Shown here piece by piece: positions 34,708-44,287 of a DNA stretch of 64,000 bases. Every line of letters begins with the position of its first letter. Position 1 is the stretch's first letter. The DNA is from an uncultured Erysipelotrichaceae bacterium. Its GTDB lineage: Bacteria > Bacillota_I > Bacilli_A > RF39 > UBA660. The translations under genes were made by a program, and so were the position numbers. The notes beneath the pieces are model-generated. The model worked only from the letters and a program-made list of their open reading frames with translations, searched no databases and was not told the DNA's origin. The stretch spans positions 1-64,000 of the forward strand of contig CACYLI010000002.1 of NCBI GenBank assembly GCA_902775285.1, given 5' to 3'.

Positions 34708-37700
34708 TTATTTTTCTTGATTAACAAGTTTTACAACAACAGGTATTCCATTGTTAATAACTGCAGCATATTCTTTTGTTATATTGTTATAACTTGATAA
34801 TTGTATTTGTGATTTAAGTAAGAATTGTTGAGTTACTCCAGGTCCTATCCAAATACCATCATTTGTATTAACACTTTCTTTAAACCAAGCATCATACTCA
34901 TACTTTTTAAAGTTAGATGGTAAATCAAATAATGCAAAACATATTTCATTATATTCTTTACTATCAAGTAAAATTTGATTAAATATTTCTTTACTCTCAT
35001 CAGATAGCTTACTATAGAACTTATCAAATCCAAATATAACACATAATAAATCTGGTTTTTTCTTTAAAACTCTAACATTCATATTATTTTCATTTAATAC
35101 TGCTTTTACTTTATCATTATGATTTTTTAATGCTGTTACAGCTTTATCAAATTCACTATTAGAATAAGCTATTTCATAATTGAATTCTTCAAAGAAATTA
35201 GTAGCATCTATTACTACCTTAGTAAATGTCTCTTTATTTTCTATTAATCTAATAAAATTTTTAGCATATAAATTCATAGCATTCATTTCATTAGCGGAAA
35301 TAATATTAACTCCATTCTTCTTAAAGTTAAATACAGTAGAAACCAATGTATCTTTTGATATACCTACAGGAATATTTTCTAAATCTACATATTTCTTATT
35401 AAATACATCATATGTAATTTCATCAGGCATAGTAGGTATTCTTTTTGCTTTTAACATTCCACTATCACTTAATTGTTTTACAGAAGATTTAATTTTTTGA
35501 ATAATATCATCTTGTTTATCAATAAATGCAGTTTGAAATTCTAAAACTTTATCTAATTTTACAAGTCCACGTCCTAAATAATTTGTTGGTACAAGACCAT
35601 CTGTTTTTCCTAATATGTCTCTATAAGACATTTCATTATTAAGTTGTAATGTATATATTTGTTTACAACTTTGAGTAACTTTAAGTCTTATACTACTTTG
35701 ATTTTCAGTTGTAATTATGAAGTAAATACCATATTTACTTCCTTCTCTAATAAGAGGTACAAAATTATCTCCCATATCCATATATAGTTCATTCATTACT
35801 TCAAAATAATTAATTACTACTACTATATTTGGAAGTTCTTTACCACTAAGTTTAATATAATCTTTATAATTACCATTATAACTAGTAAATAATTTTTTTC
35901 TTTCATTCATTTCCTTAGTAAGTAGTTTTATTAAATTATTAAGTTTTTCTTCATCATCACTAAGTACAATATCACCTACTTGAGGTGCACCATCAAAATT
36001 AATTAATGTCTCAGGTCCAAAATCGGCAATATAAATATTTAGTTCACGAGAATCATGATTAGCAATTAATGAATAGATTACTGTTTGTAACATTTCATCT
36101 TTTCCACTATCACTCATACCATATATTATAGTATTTCCACCATCTGTTATTGGCATTGTTAATAATCCTTGATTTTGATTAGTTGGATTATCATACTCTC
36201 CTATTATAGGGTTTAAGACAAAACGTTTTTCTTTATAATTATATTTTTTTACTAAATTAGAAAGAATTATATTACTTGGTAATTTATCTAGCCATAATTG
36301 ATTAATATTCAAATTCATTTCACTACCAGTATCAATTAAATATTTAACAATTGATGTTAATTCTTCTCCTTCTGATTTTAATGATCTTCTAGCTATTGAA
36401 TTATTAATTGATCTACTTACATTACCAACATTATCAATAAAATATAAATTTTTATCTATTTGTTTTTTAAATTCCTTACTAGGATAATATTGAGCTCCTG
36501 CCCAAGCTGCTTGACCTAATGCAAATAATTCATTATATCCTACTTGTAAATAGAATCTACCAACATTTTTAAGTTCAGCTGCAAAATCATTTTTAATCAT
36601 TTCCATACTATCAGATTTATCTTGAACTTTTAAACAAATTTTAAATTTAGAGTTAGACCATATTTGAGCATCTACTACTCCACTAGGTTTTTGTGTTGCT
36701 AAAATCAAGTGAACACCTAAAGAACGTCCAATACGAGCTGTACTAATCAAATCATCCATAAAATCTGGTTGTTGATCTTTTAATTCTGCAAATTCATCAC
36801 ATACTATTATTAAATGTGGAATTGGTTCTTTAATAACTCCATCTCTATATAATTTTTGATATTTATATATATCTATTGTACTCTCTCCAAGTTGATCTCT
36901 TACTTCATTAAATTTTTCTTGTCTACGTCTTAATTCACTTTGAATACTTGAAAGTGCTCTATTTATTTCTGTTTTATCTAAGTTTGTAATTGTTCCTACA
37001 ACATGAGGAAGTTTTTGACCAGTATCACTATTTACAAATGCTCCAGCAAGGCCTCCACCTTTATAGTCTATTAAAACAAATGCAACTTCTTCTGGACTAT
37101 AATTAATGGCCATTGATAAAACATATGTAATGATTAATTCAGATTTACCAGAACCAGTCATACCTGCAACAAGTCCATGTGGACCATGAAATTTTTCATG
37201 TATGTCTAATATAAATGCATCTCCATTTTCATTAACACCTATTTCAGTTTTTAAAGATTTTGTTGGATTATTAGTTTTCCATCTATTAAGTACATTTAAT
37301 TGTTCAATTTGTCCAACACTAAATAATTCTAAGAATGTAATAGTACTAGGTAATTGTTTAATATCATAATCCATATATAATGGCAAATTAGATAAAGATT
37401 TTGTTACAATATTCATATCATAATTATTATCTATTTCATCTGAAAATCTTATTTGGCTATTATCTTCACCATTAATAACAACAGAAGCTGAGTCTCCAAT
37501 AGTTATAAATTTAGAAACTTGACTAGGTACTTTAGATAATTTTTCTTCTACAATTACTAAACTAAATCCTAAATTAATACGTTCTTCTAATACTTTTTCC
37601 ACTATTTTTATTTTTCTTGCTGTATCTATATCATCAACAAGTAATAAATAATAAGTGTTAAACGCTGTATATGAGTTTACTCTTTCATTAGAATTACCAT

Positions 37701-39276
37701 TTTGAAATAGTACTTTTCTATTCTTCATTATTTGTTCTAAATAATCAGATACTTCTTGCATCTCTTCAGTATTTGTAGCAAAAAATCTTATATATTTATC
37801 ATTTGAAAAAGCATAAGGTGATTCTTTTAAATAATCCCATCTTTTTTTGTTTTTATTATTTGTAAAAACTACAATTTTTAAATTATCATAACTATGATAT
37901 GCCATCATTTGAAGAAAAACATTATTTATGAAACTTAAATATTTTGGATGTATTCCATTAATATTAGTTAAGGGATTTTCAGCAAATGAATATGATATTG
38001 GAGCATCATTAATAATATCAAATTGTTTGATTGTAGAATCAAGCATTTGTTTTAAATCATCATCATCCATTGTGAAATCTTCTTTAGAATAACTAATTCT
38101 AGCATCAAAAGGAACTTGTCCTTTACCAATTCTAACACTTAAAAAATCATCTTGATCTATTTTTCTTTCCCATAGTGTTCTTCTTTTATTAACAATAATA
38201 TCATAACAAACATTATTAGCAAGATAACTTTCTTCTAAATACTTTTTTTGATCATCAAATTCTTTTACAATATCTTTTTTCTTTAATTCTATATAACTTC
38301 TATATTTTTCTTGACGATTTTTTTCTCTTTTCTTTTTTTGACTTTTTTCATATGCTCTTGTAATAAAAGGCCATATAAACATACTTAGTATCATAGTAAC
38401 AGTAATAACTAAAGCAGGAATAGATTGAGACCATGTTCTTTCACCAGCTGTAACAGCTTGAATTGTATTTGTAAGTGTCACTAAAGAACTTGCTCCCATT
38501 GTAAGCATTGGTCCTAATGTCATTATTAATGGTGTTTCTTGCATATTCTCTTTTCCAGGAGGAGAATCTACATGCATTTCTAATGTTTCCATTTTTTTTC
38601 TCATTCTAGGACTTTTTAAAAAATAATCATTATCTTGATACAACTTATCATTTTGTATTTCTTCATCACTTATCATATCACTAACTGTAATGAATTTTTC
38701 TGTTAAATTATTTATTTTAATTATATTATTAAAAGGAGCATTAACAAAAATCATATTTTTAACTAAAATAATTTTATATCCATAACAATTTATAATGTCT
38801 CCATTTTTAGCATATACTACATCACTTTTAACTTTTTCATCATTCAAATATACATCAGCATTCTCATTTTTTTGAATTCTCCATCTTCCATTCTCAATAA
38901 ATAATGTATAATGAACATCATTAAAATATGGAATATTAATACATATTTCATTATCTGGTTTCATTCCAACTTTTACTATTTTATCATCTGGAAATTCAAA
39001 CTCCCTAAAAGTATAATCAATATTATCAGATGAAAACAACACATATCTTTTATTATTTTTTTCTACAACATAATATGTATTTGGTTTTAAAATATTACCT
39101 TCTTCTGAAGAAATAATTTTTGTATTTTCACTACTAGTAATTATCCAATTATTATTTTCCCCACTTATATTAACAATATTTTTCCCTTCATTATCAGTCA
39201 TCCAAAAATCACCAATTTTTTTAATTGGTAAAATGAATCTAACAATATCATTTTCATCGAATAAATACAAATTCAT
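34708..39276 (-). CDS. essC: EssC-type type VII secretion ATPase
   Basis: EssC is the membrane motor of the T7SSb system. The 1522-residue protein has FHA-like beta-rich N-terminal domains (about 1-190), two membrane segments (about 249-270 and 282-305), and then FtsK/SpoIIIE ATPase modules. The first module has an intact Walker A, GMTGSGKS (about 704), FVLIDYKGGG, and Walker B IIVCDEFAEL (about 828). The second has GMSDSGKD (about 1045), where Asp replaces the usual Thr/Ser after Lys. The third (from about 1310) has no P-loop. The end GIWIGPGVTQQFLL is typical of EssC. EsaB lies just upstream. Confidence 0.95.
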   Translation of the reverse strand: MNLYLFDENDIVRFILPIKKIGDFWMTDNEGKNIVNISGENNNWIITSSENTKIISSEEGNILKPNTYYVVEKNNKRYVLFSSDNIDYTFREFEFPDDKIVKVGMKPDNEICINIPYFNDVHYTLFIENGRWRIQKNENADVYLNDEKVKSDVVYAKNGDIINCYGYKIILVKNMIFVNAPFNNIIKINNLTEKFITVSDMISDEEIQNDKLYQDNDYFLKSPRMRKKMETLEMHVDSPPGKENMQETPLIMTLGPMLTMGASSLVTLTNTIQAVTAGERTWSQSIPALVITVTMILSMFIWPFITRAYEKSQKKKREKNRQEKYRSYIELKKKDIVKEFDDQKKYLEESYLANNVCYDIIVNKRRTLWERKIDQDDFLSVRIGKGQVPFDARISYSKEDFTMDDDDLKQMLDSTIKQFDIINDAPISYSFAENPLTNINGIHPKYLSFINNVFLQMMAYHSYDNLKIVVFTNNKNKKRWDYLKESPYAFSNDKYIRFFATNTEEMQEVSDYLEQIMKNRKVLFQNGNSNERVNSYTAFNTYYLLLVDDIDTARKIKIVEKVLEERINLGFSLVIVEEKLSKVPSQVSKFITIGDSASVVINGEDNSQIRFSDEIDNNYDMNIVTKSLSNLPLYMDYDIKQLPSTITFLELFSVGQIEQLNVLNRWKTNNPTKSLKTEIGVNENGDAFILDIHEKFHGPHGLVAGMTGSGKSELIITYVLSMAINYSPEEVAFVLIDYKGGGLAGAFVNSDTGQKLPHVVGTITNLDKTEINRALSSIQSELRRRQEKFNEVRDQLGESTIDIYKYQKLYRDGVIKEPIPHLIIVCDEFAELKDQQPDFMDDLISTARIGRSLGVHLILATQKPSGVVDAQIWSNSKFKICLKVQDKSDSMEMIKNDFAAELKNVGRFYLQVGYNELFALGQAAWAGAQYYPSKEFKKQIDKNLYFIDNVGNVSRSINNSIARRSLKSEGEELTSIVKYLIDTGSEMNLNINQLWLDKLPSNIILSNLVKKYNYKEKRFVLNPIIGEYDNPTNQNQGLLTMPITDGGNTIIYGMSDSGKDEMLQTVIYSLIANHDSRELNIYIADFGPETLINFDGAPQVGDIVLSDDEEKLNNLIKLLTKEMNERKKLFTSYNGNYKDYIKLSGKELPNIVVVINYFEVMNELYMDMGDNFVPLIREGSKYGIYFIITTENQSSIRLKVTQSCKQIYTLQLNNEMSYRDILGKTDGLVPTNYLGRGLVKLDKVLEFQTAFIDKQDDIIQKIKSSVKQLSDSGMLKAKRIPTMPDEITYDVFNKKYVDLENIPVGISKDTLVSTVFNFKKNGVNIISANEMNAMNLYAKNFIRLIENKETFTKVVIDATNFFEEFNYEIAYSNSEFDKAVTALKNHNDKVKAVLNENNMNVRVLKKKPDLLCVIFGFDKFYSKLSDESKEIFNQILLDSKEYNEICFALFDLPSNFKKYEYDAWFKESVNTNDGIWIGPGVTQQFLLKSQIQLSSYNNITKEYAAVINNGIPVVVKLVNQEK

Positions 39277-39298
39277 ATTCTTTTTTCCCCTTTTTAAA

Positions 39299-39544
39299 CT
39301 ACAAAAGTATTAACTTCGTTCCATTTCTAATATCTGTATTTTTAATTAAATCATTATTATTATAAACATCACCTGTATCTGTATTTAATAACATATAATT
39401 TCTTTCGCTATCTATAGAGTCAAATAAAGTTGTATTTAATAATTTAGAAATATTGCCTATTTTTTCATTAACAGGTATAAATACTTCATGTGTTTCATCT
39501 AAAGATAAAATATATATATTTACTAAAACTTTATTATCTAGCAT
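39299..39544 (-). CDS. esaB: EsaB/YukD-like ubiquitin-fold protein
   Basis: This 81-residue protein fits the YukD family: a beta-grasp pattern with VNIYILSLDETHEVFIPVNE, a helix ISKLLNTTLF, YMLLNTDTGDVYNNN and the closing NGTKLILL. EsaB is a small cytosolic accessory protein required for or regulating T7SSb. It starts the island on its upstream side and is 22 bases before essC, so the two are co-transcribed. Identification relies on fold pattern, size and position next to essC. Confidence 0.85.
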   Translation of the reverse strand: MLDNKVLVNIYILSLDETHEVFIPVNEKIGNISKLLNTTLFDSIDSERNYMLLNTDTGDVYNNNDLIKNTDIRNGTKLILL

Positions 39545-39601
39545 ACAACACCTACTCTCCTACTATAAGATAGTATATCATATTTATAATGAAAATAATA
39601 G

Positions 39602-39637
39602 TTAAAAAAAATAAAAACTTCATTTTAAATGAAGTTT
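39602..39637 (-). terminator. Terminator of the VanZ-like gene
   Basis: ACTTCA and TGAAGT with flanking A/T pairs form a stem of at least eight pairs, followed by TTTTTATTTTTTTT on the minus strand. The stop codon of the VanZ-like gene lies in the loop region. Confidence 0.8.
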
Positions 39638-40047
39638 CTTTTTTCCTTTAAATAAAACAATAATTCTAATAAAATAATACCTAAACTATCTATAAAAACA
39701 TCTATTGTTTTACCACTTCTACCTATTACAAATAATTGATGTATTTCATCACTAATCGCATATAATAAACATATTAAAAATGTAAATAATAAAATATGTT
39801 TTAAGTCTATATTATATTCTTTTAATAATAAACTAACTAATAAAGCCAAAACAAAATATACTCCCATATGAGCAACTTTTCTTATAATCGGATCAATTAT
39901 ATCTATGACTGATTCATCTTCTGTAGTAAGTCTACTTACAAATCCTCTGCTTTGATTCTCTGATTCATTTCCATTTAATGAAGAAAAGTAAAAAATTAGT
40001 CCCATCCATAATATAATAAATACTATTAATATTATTTTTTTAGTCAT
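39625..40047 (-). CDS. VanZ-like membrane protein
   Basis: The 140-residue protein has four hydrophobic segments (about 5-22, 62-80, 85-103, 117-134) and the VanZ family pattern: FYFSS near the N-terminus, RKVAHMGVYFVLA, YAISDEIHQLFVIGRSG and DVFIDSLGI. VanZ proteins are associated with low-level teicoplanin resistance in some strains, but most relatives are uncharacterised, so no resistance should be assumed. It overlaps the Nudix gene by eight bases. Confidence 0.88.
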   Translation of the reverse strand: MTKKIILIVFIILWMGLIFYFSSLNGNESENQSRGFVSRLTTEDESVIDIIDPIIRKVAHMGVYFVLALLVSLLLKEYNIDLKHILLFTFLICLLYAISDEIHQLFVIGRSGKTIDVFIDSLGIILLELLFYLKEKRNFI

Positions 40048-40441
40048 TTAAATACTTTTTAACCTCATTTCTAATCTCATTCCATACTTTCTTAAGTGAA
40101 GGATAAGATAAAACACTTTCTACTTTATCATAATTTGTCCATATTAATTCATGAGTATCAGTAGATGTATTATCACTAACTCCATCATCTAAACCTAAAA
40201 AATAATGACACTCACACTTTTCATTACTTGGAGTAACATAATGTTCTATATATATTTCTTTTTCACTTATAAGTTTAACTTTTCTTTTAATTTCCTCTTC
40301 TGTTTCACGAATAGCACACTCTATAATAGTTTCATTTTTTTCTAAATGTCCTTTTGGAAAACTATAATCTTTTTGTTTATCTCTATAAATTAATGCTATT
40401 TGATTATCTTTAATTAAAATAATTCCAGCTTTTAATGTCAT
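40040..40441 (-). CDS. Nudix hydrolase
   Basis: Nudix enzymes hydrolyse nucleoside diphosphates linked to another group. The Nudix box is GHLEKNETIIECAIRETEEE (about residues 36-55), with the metal-binding RExxEE intact; the glycine expected after it is Ile. The preceding YSFPKGH is typical. The ATG at 40441 is preferred because GGTG precedes it; four more upstream codons are possible. The best guess from size (133) and the FPKGHLEKNE motif is an Ap4A-hydrolase-like MutT protein, but the substrate cannot be read from the sequence. Confidence 0.88.
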   Translation of the reverse strand: MTLKAGIILIKDNQIALIYRDKQKDYSFPKGHLEKNETIIECAIRETEEEIKRKVKLISEKEIYIEHYVTPSNEKCECHYFLGLDDGVSDNTSTDTHELIWTNYDKVESVLSYPSLKKVWNEIRNEVKKYLND

Positions 40442-40486
40442 CTTATTCACCATAATAATTATATTACTTTAAAAGTCTTAATTCAA

Positions 40487-40514
40487 TTAAAAAGACATTT
40501 AAATGTCTTTTTTA
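40487..40514 (-). terminator. Terminator of the CotD-like gene
   Basis: A 20-base perfect palindrome (AAAGACATTT with AAATGTCTTT) is flanked by A and T runs and can act in both directions. Confidence 0.7.
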
Positions 40515-40515
40515 A

Positions 40516-40833
40516 TTACATAAATCTTGGTCCACAAACATTTACATTACATACTTCATTTTCTTCAGTACATGTATAACTTGGACTATAAGTATGTCTA
40601 TAAATATGATGATTTATTATTCTTGTATTAATTGGTTGAATATGAGGAACTTCATGTATTATTTCTTTATGTATACATCTTTCTTGAGGACACTCTATAA
40701 TTGGTGAACACATCACTGGTGTACTAGGACAAGAATTCATCATATTATCTTTCATAGTATTATCAGGTGTTACTTTTAATTCAGCACTTCCTTCAACACT
40801 GTATCCTTGATACATACCCATATTATCTTTCAT
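40516..40833 (-). CDS. CotD-like spore coat protein
   Basis: The ATG at 40833 is used because AAAAGGAG lies nine bases upstream; an in-frame TTG three codons earlier lacks one. The product (105 residues) is rich in Cys, His, Asn and Met. Its second half, with HEVPHIQPINTRIINHHIY followed by RHTYSPSYTC, resembles the VPHIHPxHTxxxNHxxxxH core of CotD-family coat proteins, and it ends in scattered Cys. There is no signal peptide. If right, it would be made in a mother cell and deposited on the spore. The call rests on motif resemblance; another Cys-rich surface protein is possible. Confidence 0.6.
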   Translation of the reverse strand: MKDNMGMYQGYSVEGSAELKVTPDNTMKDNMMNSCPSTPVMCSPIIECPQERCIHKEIIHEVPHIQPINTRIINHHIYRHTYSPSYTCTEENEVCNVNVCGPRFM

Positions 40834-40895
40834 AATTAACAACTCCTTTTCATGAGTATTCTATGTATTATTATAAAAAATGAATAGGTATATAA

Positions 40896-40920
40896 AACAA
40901 AAAGTAGATTACTCTACTTT
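40896..40920 (-). terminator. Terminator of the VWA/XpaC/binding-protein unit
   Basis: AAAGTAGA pairs with TCTACTTT around a 4-base loop, with a T run following on the minus strand. It abuts the stop codon. Confidence 0.75.
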
Positions 40921-42041
40921 TATTGTTTTAAATAATCAACTACTTTTTCATAGTATTCAATATTAAGACCTGGAGTTACTTTTTTAATCTCACTTGGAAT
41001 ACCTTTGATATTTATTTTTGTAACATCATAATTTCCACCTGTTACACCTACTCTAAATCCATATTTAGACCATGCAATTTGACTTACTTCTTTATCTTGT
41101 AAACCTTGTATTAATTTTTTACCATTATCACTGAGTGCTGCTATGCAGTGAGAATTCCAAATAGTTGGAGTTGGATAAAGTATAACAATTTTGTCTTTTA
41201 CTTGATTCCATCCATCAGGATTAGAATTAGCAAAATCTATAACACTTTTTTCATAATCAACTATCATTGGTTTAGCACCCATACCAGTTTTTAAAAACAT
41301 TGAGAATAAATCAGCAGGTGTATTATTCATATATCCAGATTTTTTATAAAATGTTTTTAATTTAGGAAGCACTTCATTTAAAGTTGTTTCATTAAGTTCT
41401 TTATCTCCAAGCATAATAGAAAGTAATAAACCATAATAAGTTGCTCCTGGAGAAGATGTAACTGGGTCTACTGAACCAATATTAATTGAACCATATATTG
41501 AATCTAATCCAATTTCACTCCATTTTTTTCCTTGTAAAATATAATCTATTAGTTTATTCATATCAGTAATATAATGAACACCATTTTCTACTGTGACAAT
41601 ATTTTCTTTTTTTAGTGCATCTACTACTTCAGTCCAACTATAAATAACAATTGGAGTATTTAATATAATGTCACCTGCTACTACAGTTTTTCTTGGAGCT
41701 TCTTCTCCTTCTGCTGGAGTTTTATATTCATCGTAATACCTTTGATCTGAAAAGAATATTAAATCATAATCACTACCATCATCTCTAACTACTGGTACTT
41801 TTACAGTTTTACCATTACTCCATGAATCTTGAACTAAATTGAATCCATATTTCTTAGCAAATATTTCATTGATTTCAGTATCAGCAAGTAAATCTTCTTT
41901 TCCTCCACCAACAGCTCCATAGATAGGTTCACCTTCTGTATTAAAACTATCTTTATTCTTAAGTACAATTACAACAATTATAATTATTAATAATATTACA
42001 ACTCCTATTATTTTTGATACTAAACCTTCTTTTTTAAGCAT
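40920..42041 (-). CDS. Membrane-anchored solute-binding protein
   Basis: The ATG at 42041 is preceded by AAAGGAAG and overlaps the XpaC-like stop by eight bases. The product (373 residues) has one N-terminal membrane segment (about 8-26, without a lipobox Cys) and an extracellular type II periplasmic-binding-protein-like fold: IVIYSWTEVVDAL, GSVDPVTSSPGATYYGLLLSI, KPMIVDYEKS, NPDGWNQVKDKIVILYP and YGFRVG. It resembles ABC-transporter binding proteins, but no permease or ATPase is nearby and the anchor is a membrane helix. A sensing or envelope-stress role with the two upstream genes is an inference. Confidence 0.8.
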   Translation of the reverse strand: MLKKEGLVSKIIGVVILLIIIIVVIVLKNKDSFNTEGEPIYGAVGGGKEDLLADTEINEIFAKKYGFNLVQDSWSNGKTVKVPVVRDDGSDYDLIFFSDQRYYDEYKTPAEGEEAPRKTVVAGDIILNTPIVIYSWTEVVDALKKENIVTVENGVHYITDMNKLIDYILQGKKWSEIGLDSIYGSINIGSVDPVTSSPGATYYGLLLSIMLGDKELNETTLNEVLPKLKTFYKKSGYMNNTPADLFSMFLKTGMGAKPMIVDYEKSVIDFANSNPDGWNQVKDKIVILYPTPTIWNSHCIAALSDNGKKLIQGLQDKEVSQIAWSKYGFRVGVTGGNYDVTKINIKGIPSEIKKVTPGLNIEYYEKVVDYLKQ

Positions 42042-42642
42042 CTTTATCACTTCCTTTATTATCTTCTTCATCGTCTTCAAAAACAGACTTCATTTCAAAT
42101 ATTTTCATTTCATAATCAAATGCTTTATCTTTTGATTTAATAATTTCAGCAAGTAATTTATTTGTTTCTTGTTCTACTTCTCTTATATAAACTGTCATTT
42201 TTAAAATTAACTTATTTTCAGCAAATGTTTTTTCTTCTTTTTTTTCAGCACTTATATATTTAGTAACTATAGTATCTGTAAAAGGTAAATAATAATCTAA
42301 AAAGTTATATATTTTTGTAGCATTTCTAGGTTGTGTTTGTAAATGTTCACATATCTTTTGGGTATGATTTACAATTTTACCAATTTTTTCTTTTATATTT
42401 TTATCTTTTATTCTCTCCTTATAATCATTAAGTTTAGACATTTCAAAATTATATTTAGCTAAAGCTTTTTGATCATATGTCCTTATATCTTTCTCTTTAA
42501 ATATAAATATTCCTGCTACATATACTAAAACAGATATTAATAGTGATATCCATAATGGAAAATCTAATATAGCATAGACAACTATAAAGAAGGCACCAGT
42601 CAGAAAACTAGAATAAATAAATCTCTTTTCAAGCCTTTCCAT
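42034..42642 (-). CDS. XpaC-like (5-bromo-4-chloroindolyl phosphate hydrolysis family) membrane protein
   Basis: Two adjacent N-terminal membrane helices (about 10-27 and 30-48) are followed by a long cytosolic helical part. The motif FLDYYLPFTDTIVTKYI (about 104-120) is the hallmark of the XpaC/YceG-N family, in which it reads FxxYYLPTxxKLLxxY. Relatives usually sit beside TelA toxic-anion resistance proteins; there is no TelA here. Start with AAGGAGT, one base after the VWA stop. The family name reflects an indirect phenotype, and no enzymatic activity should be assumed. The 202-residue chain ends in an acidic tail. Confidence 0.8.
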   Translation of the reverse strand: MERLEKRFIYSSFLTGAFFIVVYAILDFPLWISLLISVLVYVAGIFIFKEKDIRTYDQKALAKYNFEMSKLNDYKERIKDKNIKEKIGKIVNHTQKICEHLQTQPRNATKIYNFLDYYLPFTDTIVTKYISAEKKEEKTFAENKLILKMTVYIREVEQETNKLLAEIIKSKDKAFDYEMKIFEMKSVFEDDEEDNKGSDKDA

Positions 42643-42643
42643 A

Positions 42644-44233
42644 TTAATTAAAACTCCTTACTTCTTTAAATGCCCCTATTAAATTACTTCTTCCATCAAA
42701 TACTTTAGCATTACTTAATTCAGCTATTTCATCTAACTGACTTTCTCTTGCATTTCCAAACATAATACTATAAATTGGAATTTTTTCATCTATTCTTGAA
42801 GAAATGTTATAATAATCACTTTCTAAATTATAAAATGAACCTACATTAGCTTCTCCATCAGTCATAAGAATAACTGTTTTTGTATATTCATCATTATAAC
42901 TTGATAAAGTTTGTATTGCATTTTGAGCACATCCATAAAGGTTTGTTCCTCCTCTTGGGTTAGAACTATATATACCATTTATTAATTCTTGAGTTTTTCT
43001 TCCATTATCTGCAAATAACTCTTTATTTACTCTATCACTAAATGTTAATACATGAATTTTATCTCTTTGAGAAAATTGAATTCTTTCATCTTTTGCTCTT
43101 TCATAATCTAATATATATGCCATAGCACTTTCTAATTGACTTTCTCCATCACCATACATACTTCCAGAATAATCTAAACAAAATACTGTAGCTGATGGTT
43201 TTCTAAATACATCTATATATAAATCCAATGCATCATCAATAACACTCTTTGATGGATATTTCAAAGGCATTAAATACTTAGATGTATCTATTCCCCAAGA
43301 CTTTTTAAATACATCTTTATTTGCATTTAAATTAATTCCTCCATACCATGTTCTTTTTCCTAAATCTTCTAGATTTTTTTGTGAAGTTTTATTCAATAAG
43401 AATTGTTGTATTAAATTAAATTCTTCTAATTTATCTTGTTTATTATCAATATATGCAAAAGGTGAATCATTTATAGCAACTCCATCTAATGGATATAATA
43501 AATATAATGGTTCTTTTCCACTACTTTCAAGTTGTTTATTTATATTTATTAACGCAGATTCAGTTGCAATAACTGCTTCATATTCATCAGAGTTTAAAAA
43601 CATTTGTTGTAAGAAATTATCATCACCACTTACTCTTTTAACTCCAGAGAATAAACTAATTAAATTATCTCTTAAAGTATTATCTTTTAGCATCTCACTC
43701 GTAAGTAATTCAGGAGAACCAGCTAATGCATTTAAAAATCCTAAATATGCAATTAATCCAGTATTAGTTTTTGTAACTGAACTCATTACATAACTTAGTT
43801 TTCCATCCCTAATTGCATTAACAATATCTTTATTATATACATTTTTATTTACAAATCCTAGACTTTCAGCTTTACTTTTCTTTATTCCAAATACAACTGG
43901 ATTAATATTAATAGATTTTGAATTTAAAGTACTAACTCCATTTAACATATAAATCCAAGTAGAATTAGATAACCAAACAGCATCATACTCTTTAGAATTA
44001 GTTTTAAGCATATCTATTGCTTCTAAATCATCTGCTACTTCATATGTTACATTTATATTATTTTCTTTTCCAAATTCAACAATTTCTTTAGCATAAGTAA
44101 CATTATCTGGATTAGTAAGTATAACAAAATCTCTATTTCCTAAAATTGTACTTATATTTTTTCCTACACATCCGACCATTACAAGTACAACTATAATAAT
44201 TAATACTACAATAATAAAAGACCATTTTTTCAT
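42644..44233 (-). CDS. Lipoprotein with solute-binding and von Willebrand factor A domains
   Basis: The 529-residue protein starts with a signal segment (about 5-20) ending in VMVGC, a likely lipobox with Cys22. Residues about 35-325 look like a periplasmic-binding-protein domain (FVILTNPDN, DAVWLSNSTWIYML, WYGGINLNAN). Residues about 345-525 form a VWA domain with an intact metal site: DYSGSMYG (about 352), a Thr in RGGTNLYG and an Asp in LMTDGEANVG. It would sit on the outer face of the membrane and bind a ligand in a metal-dependent way. It is the first gene of a three-gene unit with the XpaC-like and binding-protein genes. Confidence 0.88.
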   Translation of the reverse strand: MKKWSFIIVVLIIIVVLVMVGCVGKNISTILGNRDFVILTNPDNVTYAKEIVEFGKENNINVTYEVADDLEAIDMLKTNSKEYDAVWLSNSTWIYMLNGVSTLNSKSININPVVFGIKKSKAESLGFVNKNVYNKDIVNAIRDGKLSYVMSSVTKTNTGLIAYLGFLNALAGSPELLTSEMLKDNTLRDNLISLFSGVKRVSGDDNFLQQMFLNSDEYEAVIATESALININKQLESSGKEPLYLLYPLDGVAINDSPFAYIDNKQDKLEEFNLIQQFLLNKTSQKNLEDLGKRTWYGGINLNANKDVFKKSWGIDTSKYLMPLKYPSKSVIDDALDLYIDVFRKPSATVFCLDYSGSMYGDGESQLESAMAYILDYERAKDERIQFSQRDKIHVLTFSDRVNKELFADNGRKTQELINGIYSSNPRGGTNLYGCAQNAIQTLSSYNDEYTKTVILMTDGEANVGSFYNLESDYYNISSRIDEKIPIYSIMFGNARESQLDEIAELSNAKVFDGRSNLIGAFKEVRSFN

Positions 44234-44287
44234 ATCAACACCCTACTTTACTATTACAAGTATATCATAATAAAAAATCATTGTAAA

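Noticed and set aside
34708-39276. FtsK/SpoIIIE DNA translocase as identity of the 1522-residue ATPase
   Set aside because: The N-terminal FHA-like domains, two membrane segments, multiple ATPase modules and the neighbouring EsaB- and WXG-like genes fit EssC rather than a DNA translocase, and no gamma-type DNA-reading domain is visible.
9600-39600. Integrase, transposase or att-site duplication at the edges of the type VII island
   Set aside because: No integrase or transposase gene and no obvious terminal direct repeats are seen near trmL or the VanZ-like gene, so a mobile element is not supported.
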